From assembly GCA_942486035.1 (NCBI GenBank), contig CALNXK010000130.1, positions 1,382,501 through 1,446,500 on the forward strand: a stretch of 64,000 nucleotides of DNA, given 5' to 3'. This DNA comes from Porites lobata (taxonomy: Eukaryota > Cnidaria > Anthozoa > Scleractinia > Poritidae). The translations under genes and the position numbers were made by a program. This document shows positions 11,601-23,519 of the stretch, piece by piece (the stretch's first letter is position 1; every line of letters begins with the position of its first letter). The notes under the pieces were generated by a model, which saw only the letters and a program-made list of their open reading frames with translations, was not told the DNA's origin and did no database searches.

Positions 11601-14600
11601 GTGCTAAGGTTACCCTACCGGCCTTGTAAACGCTCAGCTAGGGATAACTCGCCTACCAGGGTCAACTTTCCGCGATCATGCGTGACCAGTATTAAATCGT
11701 GCCAATTTGAACGGTATTATCCAATTTTTGAGATTAATTATAAACATCTAAAAAATAAAAGTTATGTTCTGTCGACGATGATAATATTATTTTTCCCTTT
11801 TTTTCGAGAATTTAACGTGTTTTCCGTAAAAAACTGCAATATTATTTCAAATTTTGAACCGTTACAAAGAATGACACGCATGACGAAACGCGCCAACAAA
11901 GCTTGTAAAGTTGACGCGGGTGATAGGTAACCCTACCCGTGAAATTTGGTTGTAAACAAGAGCTAACTTTAACCTGCTTGCTAGGGTAACCCTAGCAAAA
12001 GGGTAACCCTGTTTCCTTGTAAATAAAGAGGCCCTAACCTTAGATTACAACTTTAGCTTTGCTAATTAGCTTAGGTTCGTTAGTCATTCTCTCAAGAACA
12101 AGGAAATGTAATAAATCACCTAATAAAACACCTTATTTGTGTTTTTGATTAACATGGTAAATGTACTTACAGGTACTGTAAAAGGTTGAGACCTGAGAAC
12201 GCACCATCTTTGATCTCTCTGATATTGCTGTTAGAAATACTCCTACAATATCAGAACATAGACATATGACAAAACAGATTAGATTATTTTCCTCAAAAAT
12301 AAGCCCCACCCGTTTCGCCAACCTGAGCTGGATCTTTAAATACCGTAAAATTCCGAAAATAAGCCCCGGGGCTTATATTTTTCAAAGGCCCTTTTTGAGG
12401 GGCTTATTTTTGAAGGGGCTTATATTCCAAGGGGCTTATCTACGGAGGGAAATTTGCGTTTCAAAATCGATAGGGCTAGCCTTATAGTTGGAAGTAAATT
12501 TACCGTTTTTGCCTTGTTTTACTTTGTATTTGGGGGCAATTTTCCAAGTACAATCCCCCAGGGGGCTTATATTTGGAGGGGCGATTTAACGGAGGGTTTT
12601 TTCTGTTACCGGTTTGGGGGGCTTATATTTGGAGGGGCTTATTTTCGGAATTTTACGCTATGGAACAAACTAAGCTACCTCTGAAAATTCTCAAACAATT
12701 TTGTTTCCGCGCGAGGCGTACAAAATTGTTCGTTGGCAGAGTGAGTGGATGAGCTGCTGTTTAGCACAGAATGGAGGCATTTTCTTCGGAAGCGGGTGCA
12801 CAAAAAGTTCGGCTTGCGTAAACAAAGAAGCAGCTTTCTCAAGCCCCCCAAAATTAGGCAAGCTATCGCTGTTCTCCTATTTTCAGAAACGAATGGCAGA
12901 GGCGCGGCTACCTGTACATTTGCGCACCTGAAATAGTGTCGAAGATATTAGATAAAGGAGAGCTTGAGCAACGATGACTGCGATGATAACGAGAACGGCA
13001 AAAAAAAGCCATAGGTTTAGATTGGCAAAACAACAACTTTGCACGAGCATCACACTTTTTTGTACATTGCTATGTCGTTGCACGACTACAACGTGAAACT
13101 TCCTCATTTCACCGGTTATTCTGTCGTTGTTTCGTTGATTTCTATTGTCATATATGGGCTATATAGGTTTGCCGCTGTGAAGGGTATCGTTTCCCTGTTT
13201 CGCCATTTTTTGATCAGTTGGTTGAAGATTTTATCTAGACTAGGTAAACAGCTACTCTAGGATAGGGGAATTTGGGGAGTTTACTCTAGTATAGCGTAGC
13301 AAAATTCAGTCCCAGCGGCACATCCCCACCCAAATAGATCCCTGTCGCCAAGTTAGATATCCTCTTCCCAAATTTTCCAGTTTCATAAAGGAGATCAATA
13401 GTGTCGCTACTGGGTTTGTGCAGATTCTAAGGCCACGCCTGTAGACAATCTTTGTACACCTATCGAAAGATAATGGTCGCCTACCCAGCTACCCTCTCAT
13501 CCTCTTTCCGCACCCTACAAAAAAAATCTAGCTTCCCTAAGTGAAAGTTGGAAGTCTAAGACTACCGTAGATCACTAAATAACACTTAATAAGAATACTT
13601 ACAAGTTCACAAGATTAGTGAAGTTCACAAACGATCCTTCGGGAAGAATTCCCATTTCACTAGATAACGCGATTACCCTGAATAACAAGAAAAATAAACC
13701 GGTTAAAAATTTAATTTAAAGTAAAATGATAATTGTCTGGTTGAGCTATTCATGTCATTTTGTAGCCTGTGAAACTGTCAGCTCCAATAAAGCATCTGTC
13801 AATGCGGCCATGCTAAAGGGGATGCTACATGGGACGATTAGCAACGACTATTTTTAGCGCAACACAGCGTTACAACATTGTTGTTACATTGTTTCGAATG
13901 GCTGCAATACTGTTTCAACATTTGAACCCTGTGTTGCGCTAAAAATGGTCGTTGCGAATCGTTTCGTGTAACCTTAAAACTGTTCTTATTGAATATTTGG
14001 TTAGCCTAAATATCATTTTGTGTATAAAAAATTTTATTTGTTAATTAGAAGATGATGTTTCCTCTACTTTGACCACGGCTTTTTTTTAATTTCTAAAGTA
14101 AAATTTGCCGACAAACCGCGCACGAAATGTTCGGAAGCTACGATACACCGAAAGCTGCCATTTGCTTTCCTGTGTTTTCTTGAATGTGTACGAAAAAAAC
14201 AAACAAACAAGCAAACAAACTACCAACAACAAAATATCCGTTCATATCTCAAATGTTGGAATACGTAGAAGATATACGTAGGAGGTGGTTTTTTTTAAGA
14301 CTACAATTGAGCTTAAAATCAGATCAGAGAACATTTAAAACGGAATCCACCAGGAAATTGAGTAATTTTAATTCTCAGTGGACAAAAACTTTGTACCAGA
14401 ATAATTTAAAGAATATTGCATTCCCAGTTTTACATTTTTGAAGGGCTAAAGATGTAATTAGTCATCTGTAATAACACCAAAGAAAATTTCGCAAGGGAGT
14501 CCGAGAAAATGAATATCAAATTTCACGAGAATTGTGAATGTATCGGTGTGTGTATCCATTGAATGCAGAGAATATTCTGAAAAATTCAAGTAAAAGATGT

Positions 14601-15017
14601 CATTTTGTGAAATTTGACATTCATTTTCTCGGATTCCCACAAGAAATTTTCTTTCGTGTTATCACAGATGACTAATTACATCTTTAGCCCTTTAAAAATG
14701 TAAATTTGAAAGCAATATGCTTTAAATTATTCTGGTACAAGGTTTTTGTCCACTGAAAATTAATTTCCTGGTAGATTCCATCAAATATTTCTTTCTGTGA
14801 CATAGGTGCGCTGGTCTACTCACAGTGTCTTTACTTGCGAAGGAAAAATGAATCTTGACAGCTCTGTGAGGTTACTTATTGTGCAGTTCGCTGATCTTTC
14901 TTCGCCTTCAATCTCCTTGCACTTGCATCCAGCAGTGCAATTTCTGACCAGGGCTTCGGTGGGCAAAGCCGCCTGAGCGATTACGGTCAACAAAAATAAC
15001 AAAGACGATCGAGCCAT
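8639..15017 (-). CDS. LGR-type leucine-rich-repeat G-protein-coupled receptor
   Basis: Minus-strand exons: 15017-14824 (signal peptide plus cysteine-rich LRR N-cap), 13677-13603 (75-nt LRR exon), 12242-12171 (canonical 72-nt LRR exon) and 10151-8639 (last LRRs, LRR C-cap, hinge, 7TM, tail). All introns are phase 2, as in LGR genes, and the sum is 617 aa. Seen: signal peptide ARSSLLFLLTVIAQAALP; NCTAGCKCKE cap; LRR pieces SNIREIKDGAFSGLNLLQYL and LDLSANQL; PCSVC cap; seven hydrophobic spans from about residue 267; ERF in place of DRY after TM3; YCIPIRPL in extracellular loop 2; LAKRICILVF in TM6; NPLLYAF (NPxxY) near residue 531. The loop 2, TM5 and TM6 pattern resembles glycoprotein-hormone/relaxin LGRs, so it is probably a plasma-membrane receptor; the ligand is unknown. 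The ATG at 15017 follows TTCTTGCAG, so a 5'UTR intron may end right at the start codon. Additional LRR exons could have been missed. Confidence 0.88.
11451..12033. mobile_element. TIR element rich in GGGTAACCCTA motifs, LGR intron
   Basis: The ends are inverted: left CTCTTTACAAGGA with AGGGTAACCCT, right the reverse complement. An internal smaller palindrome (about 11546-11633) is built on GGGTTACCCTAGCGCTAGGG and bounded by GTTTACAAGGC and GCCTTGTAAAC. Total about 580 bp. It encodes no transposase and reads as a non-autonomous DNA element. Confidence 0.6.
12343..12660. mobile_element. MITE with GGGGCTTATTTTCGG ends, LGR intron
   Basis: The left end CCGTAAAATTCCGAAAATA is mirrored at the right end (TATTTTCGGAATTTTACG, ending about 12657). 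The interior is a series of GGGGCTTATATTTGGAGG-like blocks, so it is also internally repetitive. Related GGGGGCTTATT tracts occur near 6530 and 6820. Confidence 0.7.
13813..13976. mobile_element. Palindromic MITE, copy 1 of 3 (GCGCAACACAGCG family)
   Basis: The inverted ends contain GACGATTNGCAACGAC and TTTTTAGCGCAACACAGCG. The other copies are at 16197-16340 and 20937-21107. This copy lies in the LGR intron between the exons at 14824 and 13677. The arm carries several changes relative to the other two copies. Confidence 0.75.
14343..14777. mobile_element. Fold-back element with about 150-bp inverted arms
   Basis: The left arm (about 14350-14490, from ACCAGGAAATTGAGT to CAAAGAAAATTTC) is matched in reverse complement by about 14640-14775. 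The spacer of about 150 bases contains its own smaller inverted pair, GAGAAAATGAATATCAAATT against the sequence near 14610-14635. It lies in the first LGR intron, 50 bases from exon 1. Confidence 0.75.
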
Positions 15018-15901
15018 CTGCAAGAAGAAAAAAGAGAAGTACCATTCAACTTAACTTAACTCAGGCTCTGCGGTTTGTGTTATTAAATTAAAACGGCAAT
15101 TTCGCATAATATATTGTTGTTTACATTGCCATCAATTTAAGATTGACGTCGGGCAAATACAATATCGAATAACTCAATGCGCAATTTTATTGTAGGAAAG
15201 GAAGTTTATAAACGAAATTGTTTTATCAGGACCCAGATCAGGACCGGAGGAAAAGAGTATTTTAAAATAAACAGACAACTGAAAGAACGATATCGATTCG
15301 TTATTATAGTTCTCAACCGTAAACGTTAGCAATTTTGTCACAATCTTGTTAGTACTGAGCTTGGAATCGAATTTCTGATACCTCTCGAATAGTGACGTGC
15401 TAGCTGTTTTTGTAAAACACCCCTTGGAAAAGTGCCCAATACATTTTAAACAGAACACTATGAATTGTTTGCATTAGAGAAAAAGCATTTTTTATTGTTA
15501 CGGTCAAACAGGTCGCATTCCTGGAAGTCCATTGCCTAGAAACAAAAGAATCGCCATCTTAAGATAGAACCTGAACCTGTATAAGTAAACTAACCAGCGC
15601 TTTTGTTCTAGATTCTCTGACAGGACCTTTTCATATAGAGTGTTTTCACATGACGTCACGGCGGGAATTAATGTGGGTGTATCGCGGAGTTGAATCCCTC
15701 TGCAAGTTGTTGACCGCTAACAAGGTGCCTTTTGATTAACAGATAAAAGCTATTTTTTAAGTCAGCCAGTCTGCATTTTTCCCACGCGTGAAAAATTAGC
15801 ATACTAGAAAATCAAGCAACGGAGGTAATTTTGGTTGGCTGATTCGGCAAATGTCAATCAATCCAAAAAGTGGGCGGCAGACGTTTCGTAGAAGGTTTGT
15901 A

Positions 15902-16040
15902 TCAGGCTCTCTTTTCGTTTCGCCATGCCCGCCAGAATGCAATTCAAAGCGAAACGAAAATAGAGCCTGATCTCAGATTACATGCCCGCCGGCATGCAAT
16001 TCAAAGCGAAACGAAAATAGAGCCTGATCTCTGGTTACAG
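15902..16040. repeat. 58-bp tandem duplication with inverted flank
   Basis: The unit CATGCCCGCCxxxATGCAATTCAAAGCG...ATAGAGCCTGATCTC occurs twice in tandem (about 15924-16037). Its end is mirrored by ATCAGGCTCTCTTTTCGTTT just upstream (15902-15921). It creates a repetitive open frame (15870-16145) that is not taken as a gene. Confidence 0.7.
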
Positions 16041-16196
16041 TTTCACAGAAACGTAGATATTGATCTAAAACGGAATCGCAGGAAGTTTAGTCGGCTACAG
16101 GCGGAGTTAAAACTTCCTGTATCAGAAATGACGAGCTCCTACTGAATAATCTACCAATAAAAAGCTTCAAAAATGTGAGAGTGACGATGGTCATAC

Positions 16197-16340
16197 GGGT
16201 GATTTTACACGGGACGATTCGCAACGACGATTTTTAACGCAACACAGCGTTGCAACATTGTCGCGACATTTTTTCCAGCATTGCAACGCTGTGTTGTGTT
16301 TAAAATCGTCGTTGCGAATCGCCCGTGTAACATCACCTTA
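16197..16340. mobile_element. Palindromic MITE, copy 2 of 3 (GCGCAACACAGCG family)
   Basis: The left end GGGTGATTTTACACGGGACG is mirrored by the right end CCCGTGTAACATCACC. Both arms carry GATTCGCAACGACGATTTT. This is the shortest and cleanest of the three copies, consistent with a snap-back element. Confidence 0.8.
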
Positions 16341-19300
16341 ATGGACAGAATCTTTTTGCCTACCTTGGTAAGTCACTCCTTCTTAGACACTGAATCGAGG
16401 GAGTTTAAGCAACGACGTTTTGGAGCGAACCGGAAGTGGCTTTTTTGCGCTCCTCGGCCGTGATTTTGAACAAATTCTTGGGCAAATCGTTTCTATAAGA
16501 GTAAAGACACGTAGCAACACAAATTTGGCAGCGTCTAGGCATATTAAAAGAGAAAAAAAACTCATTTCCGGTTGACATGCGTCGCTCAAAAACGTCGCTG
16601 CTTAAATTCCCCTATTTAGTGACTCTCTACATCTACATCTCTGTAAATGATCGCATATGTTTTCCATAGCAAGGAGTGTTAACAGTTTAATTTCGTAATA
16701 ATTAAAGGTTGCGAAGCGATGATTTTTAAGCCTTGATATCGCCGTAGTAGCAAGCGCTTTTTTCAAAAGTATTTTTTAATAAAATCTATCTCTTAGAAAA
16801 TCGGGCACCCTGGGGCTATGTATGTAGAGCGAGCTCTCCATGATCTTGACTCATTATCAACTGATTTCAGTTATTTGCTAATCATAATTCTAATCAAGAA
16901 ATGTGTCTGAGATTGTAGCAGCTATAATGAATTTAAACTGTTGTATATTGTCTTAGATTCCGAAAATTCGTAAATAATTCAGAGGGTAAACACAAACGCT
17001 CGTAGTTATTTATTTGGATACATGTATCTCGGCAGCTTTTTAATCGTTAGATTTCATCATGAAAATTATTTTGTTTAAGAAGTAGTTTCAAAAACTTAAA
17101 ACAGCGTTTTAGCGGAGCTCCAAAAGGAGTTTCGGCCCAGTGAGAAATCAAAGTAACTTAAACATGCTTTTAAAGCTTTTTAAAAGCACTTGGGTCGTGA
17201 CGTCAGCGTACGGCACAAGTGAGTCTGTCTACCTCTCATATAAGCCGAGGGAAATGCCACATTTAATTTTTTTCTTCTTTTTTTAGCGTGAAATCGCATG
17301 CCCACCGGTGTAATAACAAATCAATCTTGTTCTTCTGCACTTTTAGTCTGAGTATTACTTCCAGCAGCGATGTTGAACCGTGTGCAAAGAAGCTGCGCTT
17401 CTTTGTTATTAATATTTCATAAACAGACAACAAAACCACCACAACTTGGCCGAGCTTTTGCAAAAAATTCTTCAAAAAGTTTTGATTCTTTTGAAAAGCC
17501 ATATGGTATCAAACAGTCTACTTGTAACGAGACTTAATTTGATCTAATATCCTGTAGATAGCTCAACTGGAATTAATAAAACCATATCTCTCCACATGCG
17601 TCTATAACGCTTCTCTCAGTATATGGCTATTGCCCTATCAAACATTCTTTTAACTGTACTTTCATATATCCTTTTAGGAGAGATAATTGCCGGGCCTCGA
17701 TTTTCCGAAATTTTGTCTGTTTTAACCTATTTTACTACAGTTTTTTTTTTCAAATGAGCCCGATTTTCACTAGCCGATTTTCATTTTGCCCTTTCTTTAG
17801 ATGTGAAGAAGGGTCCGATAAGTTATGTAAACTGGTCTCCGACATCAAGTTCAAATCGCGCTGAGAAACAGTTTCGTGTAGACCGGTCCAAAATATCAAA
17901 GTGCCTCACTAAGTAAAAAAAAAATATATCAAAACACTGCATCGTGCGTTTCCTAAACTTCAAGATGATTTTGTGTGGAGTACTGAAGTAAACTAACGCT
18001 TTTACCATGCCCAATGATATATTTAAAATATGTAAACAAGACAAGCTGATTGCATGCAAGTGTAATCTGCTGAGTAAAAGCAATGTGAAATACTTATAAC
18101 ATGCCGACATTGCGCGCTCGGTACGGCGAGCACGTGTTCAGCGCACGGCGCATCTGTCACTGGGCGTTTGCATAGTAGGACTAAAGAGATTCCGGTGCGT
18201 GGCTGATCTTTTAGTAGGATCTTACCTCAGCGACAAAAGTTGACGACGTATTTCTTGTTCCCAGATTTAACTGTACACCATATATAGCTTTAAAAACCGT
18301 TTTTACACGTCGCAACTGTTTTTTTCTATAAGGTAATTCACTACTAGAAACTGAAAGTGACTACAAAAATAATCACATCTAACACCGCAAAATGCCCGTA
18401 AGAGCACGTCTTAGCGATAGACATGTTTTTCTAAGAATGAATCGCTTTTTTCCAATCTCCTGTTTGCCAAATAAATTGAACGCGTAAATTAACATGACAA
18501 CAGCCACCTGGCTTGTGCCTCTCTGCAAAACACACACACACACACAAAAAAAAAACAAACACCCAAACTTACAAACTTGCAGGTTCTTGAAGGCCCGCGG
18601 TTAAAATGTTTATAACTTTTAAGTCTTTCTAAATGACTCTTCCATTGCAATTCTTCTGTAGCGAGACGGAAGCTTTACGCCGGGGGTCAGAAAATTATTC
18701 AGCATACTTCCGCATAGTTTTGTCCGAAGCGCAACAACTGAGAAGGAAAAACTATTAAATAGTAAATCCCTGTGGTATTATATTCATTAAAAATTCATTT
18801 TATTTACAACTAGACAATAATTTTGCACTGTCTATGCCCCGTAGACCATAGAAATGACGTCAAAATGTTCAAAGCTGGAGTGGAACCGTGAGCAGTAGAC
18901 AAGTGTGTTTTCGAATTTTTCGAGTACAAACGGAGCGATATTTTGTAAATCCTAAAACTAAAGGACAAGTGTACGTCGTCAGCTCTTCGACCTCCACTCG
19001 AGGGTGAACAACAAACAAACAAAAAAAGAAAATGCCCTGAAGGGAAATAAAATTACTTGGATTTAGGGACGGTTAAAGGTTAAAATCGATTACAGCAAAA
19101 GTGTGGACAAAATCCAAAGAAAATCAATTTTGATTCGGGTGAGCCGGAGGTTTGAGTTAACTTAAATCTACCGTGTAAATTTCGTGAGAAGTGAAAACAC
19201 TTTCAAGATCAGGGGTGGAAATCAGAACTGAGGGGTGGCCGGCACATTGGGCAGCTATATAGACACTACCGTCGAACCCAGCCTTACGAACACCCGCTTA

Positions 19301-20284
19301 ATACGAACACCTTGTTAATAAGGACGGTTTTCTTTGTCTCTGGAGAAAGTCTCAACATTTTCTCTAAATTCAACACCGTTAATGCGGACACCTGTTAATG
19401 CGGACAGCGGACCGACTTGTTCCTTGCCCATTTTACAGGAAAGTCAACCTCGCTAATGCGGACACTTCCTTGTCACTGAACTGTGTGCTGTTACAGACCT
19501 GTCCTTTTAGAAGGTAAAAATATCTTTAGCTGATAACTTGTCGATGTTCCCAGCGCCATAGCAACCCGATAGGATGATTTGGGGACGTTGATTTCAAACT
19601 ATTGGCAAAAAACGAGTCGTGCAGATAGCGCTTTTGATTAAGTAATGCATAGGTGAGCAAGCTTGAGTGTTTCCGTAGATTTAGTCCAAGGAATCACGGT
19701 TTTGTGAAAGGGCTGTTAGAGTTATTAAATTTGACGATACTAATTACCTCATTTATTTCTTGAGTATTTTGGTCTATTAAAAGTTGTTGTTGTTGTTTTT
19801 TACTTTAATAACCGTGACCCGCTTTATATACGGACACTTGCTGTGGCCCCTTCGTTGTCGTATTGACTGTACATTAGAACCCCGCCTTACGGCCACTCCG
19901 ATTATACGGACACCTCATTCTTACGGCCAGTTCTTTTCGGCCCGGGAAAAAGACCATACATTTCCTTATTAAAAAAAACCTTTAATGCGGTCACCCGTTA
20001 ATACGAACGGCCAACGGCCACATTTTAAAAACCTGAATCAGTAGAATCCCTCATTTCACCCCGTTACAACGACCTCACGTTTGAAATTTTATTTGGAAAT
20101 TAGAACCGCCTGTGACATGTCAATTTTATTGACCTAGTAATCTAAGCTTATTCTCGCACTGTTTTTAGACTACAGTACACTTAAAATGCACTTGTGGCGG
20201 TTTATAGCCAAAAATTAAAAGAGTTTCATGTACTGACTGTACGCGATATCTACATTCCGGTCTTTTATTAATTTGAACAGTACG

Positions 20285-20386
20285 GTGCATGCGTAGTCTG
20301 CTACACAGCCGTTTTTAGTGTCGTCACGCAACGCTCCTCCTACGTGACGACACTAAAAACGGCTGTGTAACAGACTAGTGCATGCG
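20285..20386. mobile_element. 84-bp hairpin MITE with exact 9-bp target duplication
   Basis: The element is 20294-20377. Its 34-35-bp arms begin TAGTCTGNTACACAGCCG and differ at one position. Both sides carry GTGCATGCG (20285-20293 and 20378-20386). A 9-bp duplication points to Mutator-like (MULE) transposition; that assignment is inference. Confidence 0.85.
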
Positions 20387-20936
20387 ATGCACGGTGTATT
20401 CCTGGTGTATCTGCCATTACGGCGCTGAAGTCATGAAATTTGAGCCTACTCCGGTAATACGGTCAATTTTTTTTGGCCCATTAGTTCACTGTATTTAATT
20501 TACATCCTTTTTGTGTTTATGCCTCATCATTTCCATCCACTGAAGTGATTACTTTTTTTATTTGGACGGTATCTTGACAAAGGAAGTCTTCATCAACTTT
20601 GAGTACACAGTACCTTCACCGATGACGCATTTAAACTGACACTTTTCAAATCAAATAAAAACTACTGAAAAATAAACTTCCCTCCGCTTATCGTACCTTT
20701 TTTTTTACCTTGAAAAAATAAATAAAGGAGATAAAATCAAACTGATTCTGACATTTCCGAGGTTCGAATTCTTTTTGAAAGATGATGTTACAAAATATTC
20801 AGGATGCTCTGAAGTTATTTTTAAAAATTCTCGATTGCCACTCTTTTATCCGAGAATCTTTTGCCTGAAGTTCGATAACTTAACAACGAAAAAACGTATG
20901 TTTCAGTGATATCTGACAAGACAATTAACTCTCTCT

Positions 20937-21107
20937 AAGGGTGATGTTACACGGAACGATTCGCAACGACGATTTTAAGCGCAACACAGCGTTGCAATGT
21001 TGGAACAATGTTGTAACCATTCGAAACAATGTCGCAACAATGATGCAACGCTTTGTTGCGCTAAAAATCGTCGTTGCGAATCGTCTCGTGTATTAAACAT
21101 CACCTTA
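20937..21107. mobile_element. Palindromic MITE, copy 3 of 3 (GCGCAACACAGCG family)
   Basis: Starts AAGGGTGATGTTACACGG and ends with the mirrored CGTGTATTAAACATCACCTT. The arms share GATTCGCAACGACGATTTT and GCGCAACACAGCG with the copies at 13.8 kb and 16.2 kb. The middle part (TTGGAACAATGTTGTAACC) differs between copies. Confidence 0.8.
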
Positions 21108-23195
21108 AGACTGCACGAAGTGTCCGTCTTGGAGAAATGTCCATCTTTTAGAGAGTGAAATTAAAGGGAGCAAACAAAGGCATGAACCAATTCTGGGTGT
21201 CCGTTTTACAGAGGTGTCCGTCTTATAGAGGTTTCCGGTAAGGGAGAATCTACTGTATTTTAAAAAGCACAGGGCTTAGAACCGTTCAGAACATAAAATG
21301 GAAATTCCAGAGGAAATGAAACGGAAGAAGATGAATATGGATCAAGAGTCCTTAAATCCTGATCAATAAACTCTTAATCTTGCGGTTGAAAGTAAACCGC
21401 GCAGAATTTATGGCATGTTAAATTAATTCTGAAGTTTAATATAGCCACAGCGTAATAACAAGGTTTACATTTGACGGTCCAGAGATCACGCTGAGGGTGT
21501 ATTATCTTTCGAAACGGGAGTCGTGATAAACAGTGTATTTCATTGCACAATGCCAGCGCCAGCTTTTATTTCCCGAACGACGCTCTCTCAAACTTTGCGT
21601 GAAAAAGACAATTGTGACCGCATGCAGAACCACATGTAAGTATTACTGACCCTGATATAAATATCAGAAACTGAAGTCTGCATCTAAACACGCACAACTT
21701 GACAAGTCGTGGAGGCTTCCGCAAACGCAGACTCCTAGGATAACCACTGAAATATTTCGCGTACCAGTTTTACTTCTCTTTTCTATTTTTACGGGACTTG
21801 TACCCCAAATACGCTCAAATCTCCGATTCCAACCGAAGCGCGCGCTATTTTAGACGTTTTTACAAGAATGCTTTCAAAAACTGTGCTGGAGCTACAAAAA
21901 CATTAACAAAGATTTCTATTTAGCTCGGTTGGAGTTAGAAGTGATTATATTCAGGCCCTAACGGTAGGTAACGTTTGGGACGCCAAAGCAGCTGGCCTGA
22001 AAGTATTTGTTTGCTACATTGCCACGGTCTATTTGAGCATAAGTTAGCTCTTTACTCTTTTTCCAGCTGATTTCACATACAATTGTGCAATGTCATGAAA
22101 TCGATGCAGGCACCTAACCGTGCTATTCATTTGATTCATTGCAGCGAAAATTTTTTTAAGATGTGGAATGTTGGCCTCGGAGTAGATTTTTTAACGCAAA
22201 ACAGGGTTGACCATGGGGACTTCATTGTACGATTCTCTAATCTTAAGAATTTAAAAAAAGAACAAGCACTTATCATACGGTACAGATCATCGAAGGCATG
22301 CAGGGTCATCATTTACCATAATCCATCCATCGGACAAGATACGAGATTTTATGTAGTTACGTCGTGATCAACGTTATAGGCTGTAAAAACCTTTTCCGTA
22401 CCAAAAAGAGTGGGCCTGTTTTTGCACTGACAAATGAGCTCACGCGAACTGAACATGATCACAAGATTGAGTGATTAAGCACGCGTTCCATTGTTATGTG
22501 TCTAAATATTCCCGCTGTTTGGTTCGTAATACTGTACAAAAACAACCTAAACATCGACAAAATTCAACTTACCTTGTTTTTTACGACATCCGAGAAACGA
22601 GTTTGTTATTCCGTACAGCAGGAGAAGTTTTGATGGAGGGCACCAGCGTAGTTTTAAAATGATAGGCAGTCAAGTGATCAATGAACCTTGTTTTGCGCGC
22701 AATTACGTTACATTATCCTTCTATACAGTCGCGCATGCGATACAGAGCGTCTCAGCATTTTATGACGTCACTGAAGGGGAAGTCGGAGCACTACGGAAGC
22801 CTAGGGGACCACATAAAGGTTTTCATTATTCAGTATCGAAAAGGGCGAGGTTTCTTTCTTCCTTTTTTTTTAAATGAAAATATATTATTTTATATTACAG
22901 AGGGGGAAGCGGGGCGAAAATTCCTACCATTCAAGCTGAATGATTTTAAAATGTACTAGTGTTCGGTTAATTAAAAATTGCTGACGGAAATAAAAGTAGA
23001 CAATTCTGGAATTGTCTCCGGAAACATCTAAACCAAAAATCGTATGGTGATCATGACAATATTTGTTTTGAAACAATTTATCTGCACTAGAAACTGTTTA
23101 CTTTTAACAGGCCGTCATATGTGTCACTACTTAATCGGTGGAAAGAATCATGGCTTGCAATAAATGATTGACGAGGAAAATACATTTCTTATCTA

Positions 23196-23327
23196 GTCGA
23201 AGGTTAGCCTCCCACGCAAACGTTCTCAGGGGTTCATCACGCGTTCCTACCCCACGAACGTTCGTGGGGGAGGAATGATTGCGTGACGAAGCCCTAAGAA
23301 CGTCTGCGTGGGAGGCCAGTCGAAGGT
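23196..23327. mobile_element. 114-bp hairpin MITE with exact 9-bp target duplication
   Basis: The element is 23205-23318, with ends T(A/G)GCCTCCCACGCAxACGTT. GTCGAAGGT flanks it on both sides (23196-23204 and 23319-23327). A short central palindrome, ACGAACGTTCGT, lies in the loop region. The end sequence resembles that of the hairpin at 52.84 kb. Confidence 0.85.
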
Positions 23328-23519
23328 TAAACTATGCAACCGTTGAAGACTTTTAAATCGTTTGAACTTATCTGACTTCTCAGAAAAAATCCCTCAAATT
23401 TATGAATACATATGTTATTGGTCCGTTTGCAAAAGAAAACTTGAGAATTGTCCCGGTTTGAGTGTCCGCACTGTAAAGAGGAAGGTTGTTTTTTAAAAAA
23501 TTTTTAAATCCTATTATTG

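Noticed and set aside
15870..16145. 91-codon frame with two HARxxAIQSETKIEPDL repeats
   Set aside because: The protein repeat is just the 58-bp DNA tandem duplication.
22083..22367. 94-codon plus-strand frame as a small gene
   Set aside because: No domain, no splice partners found and no support beyond openness in AT-rich DNA.
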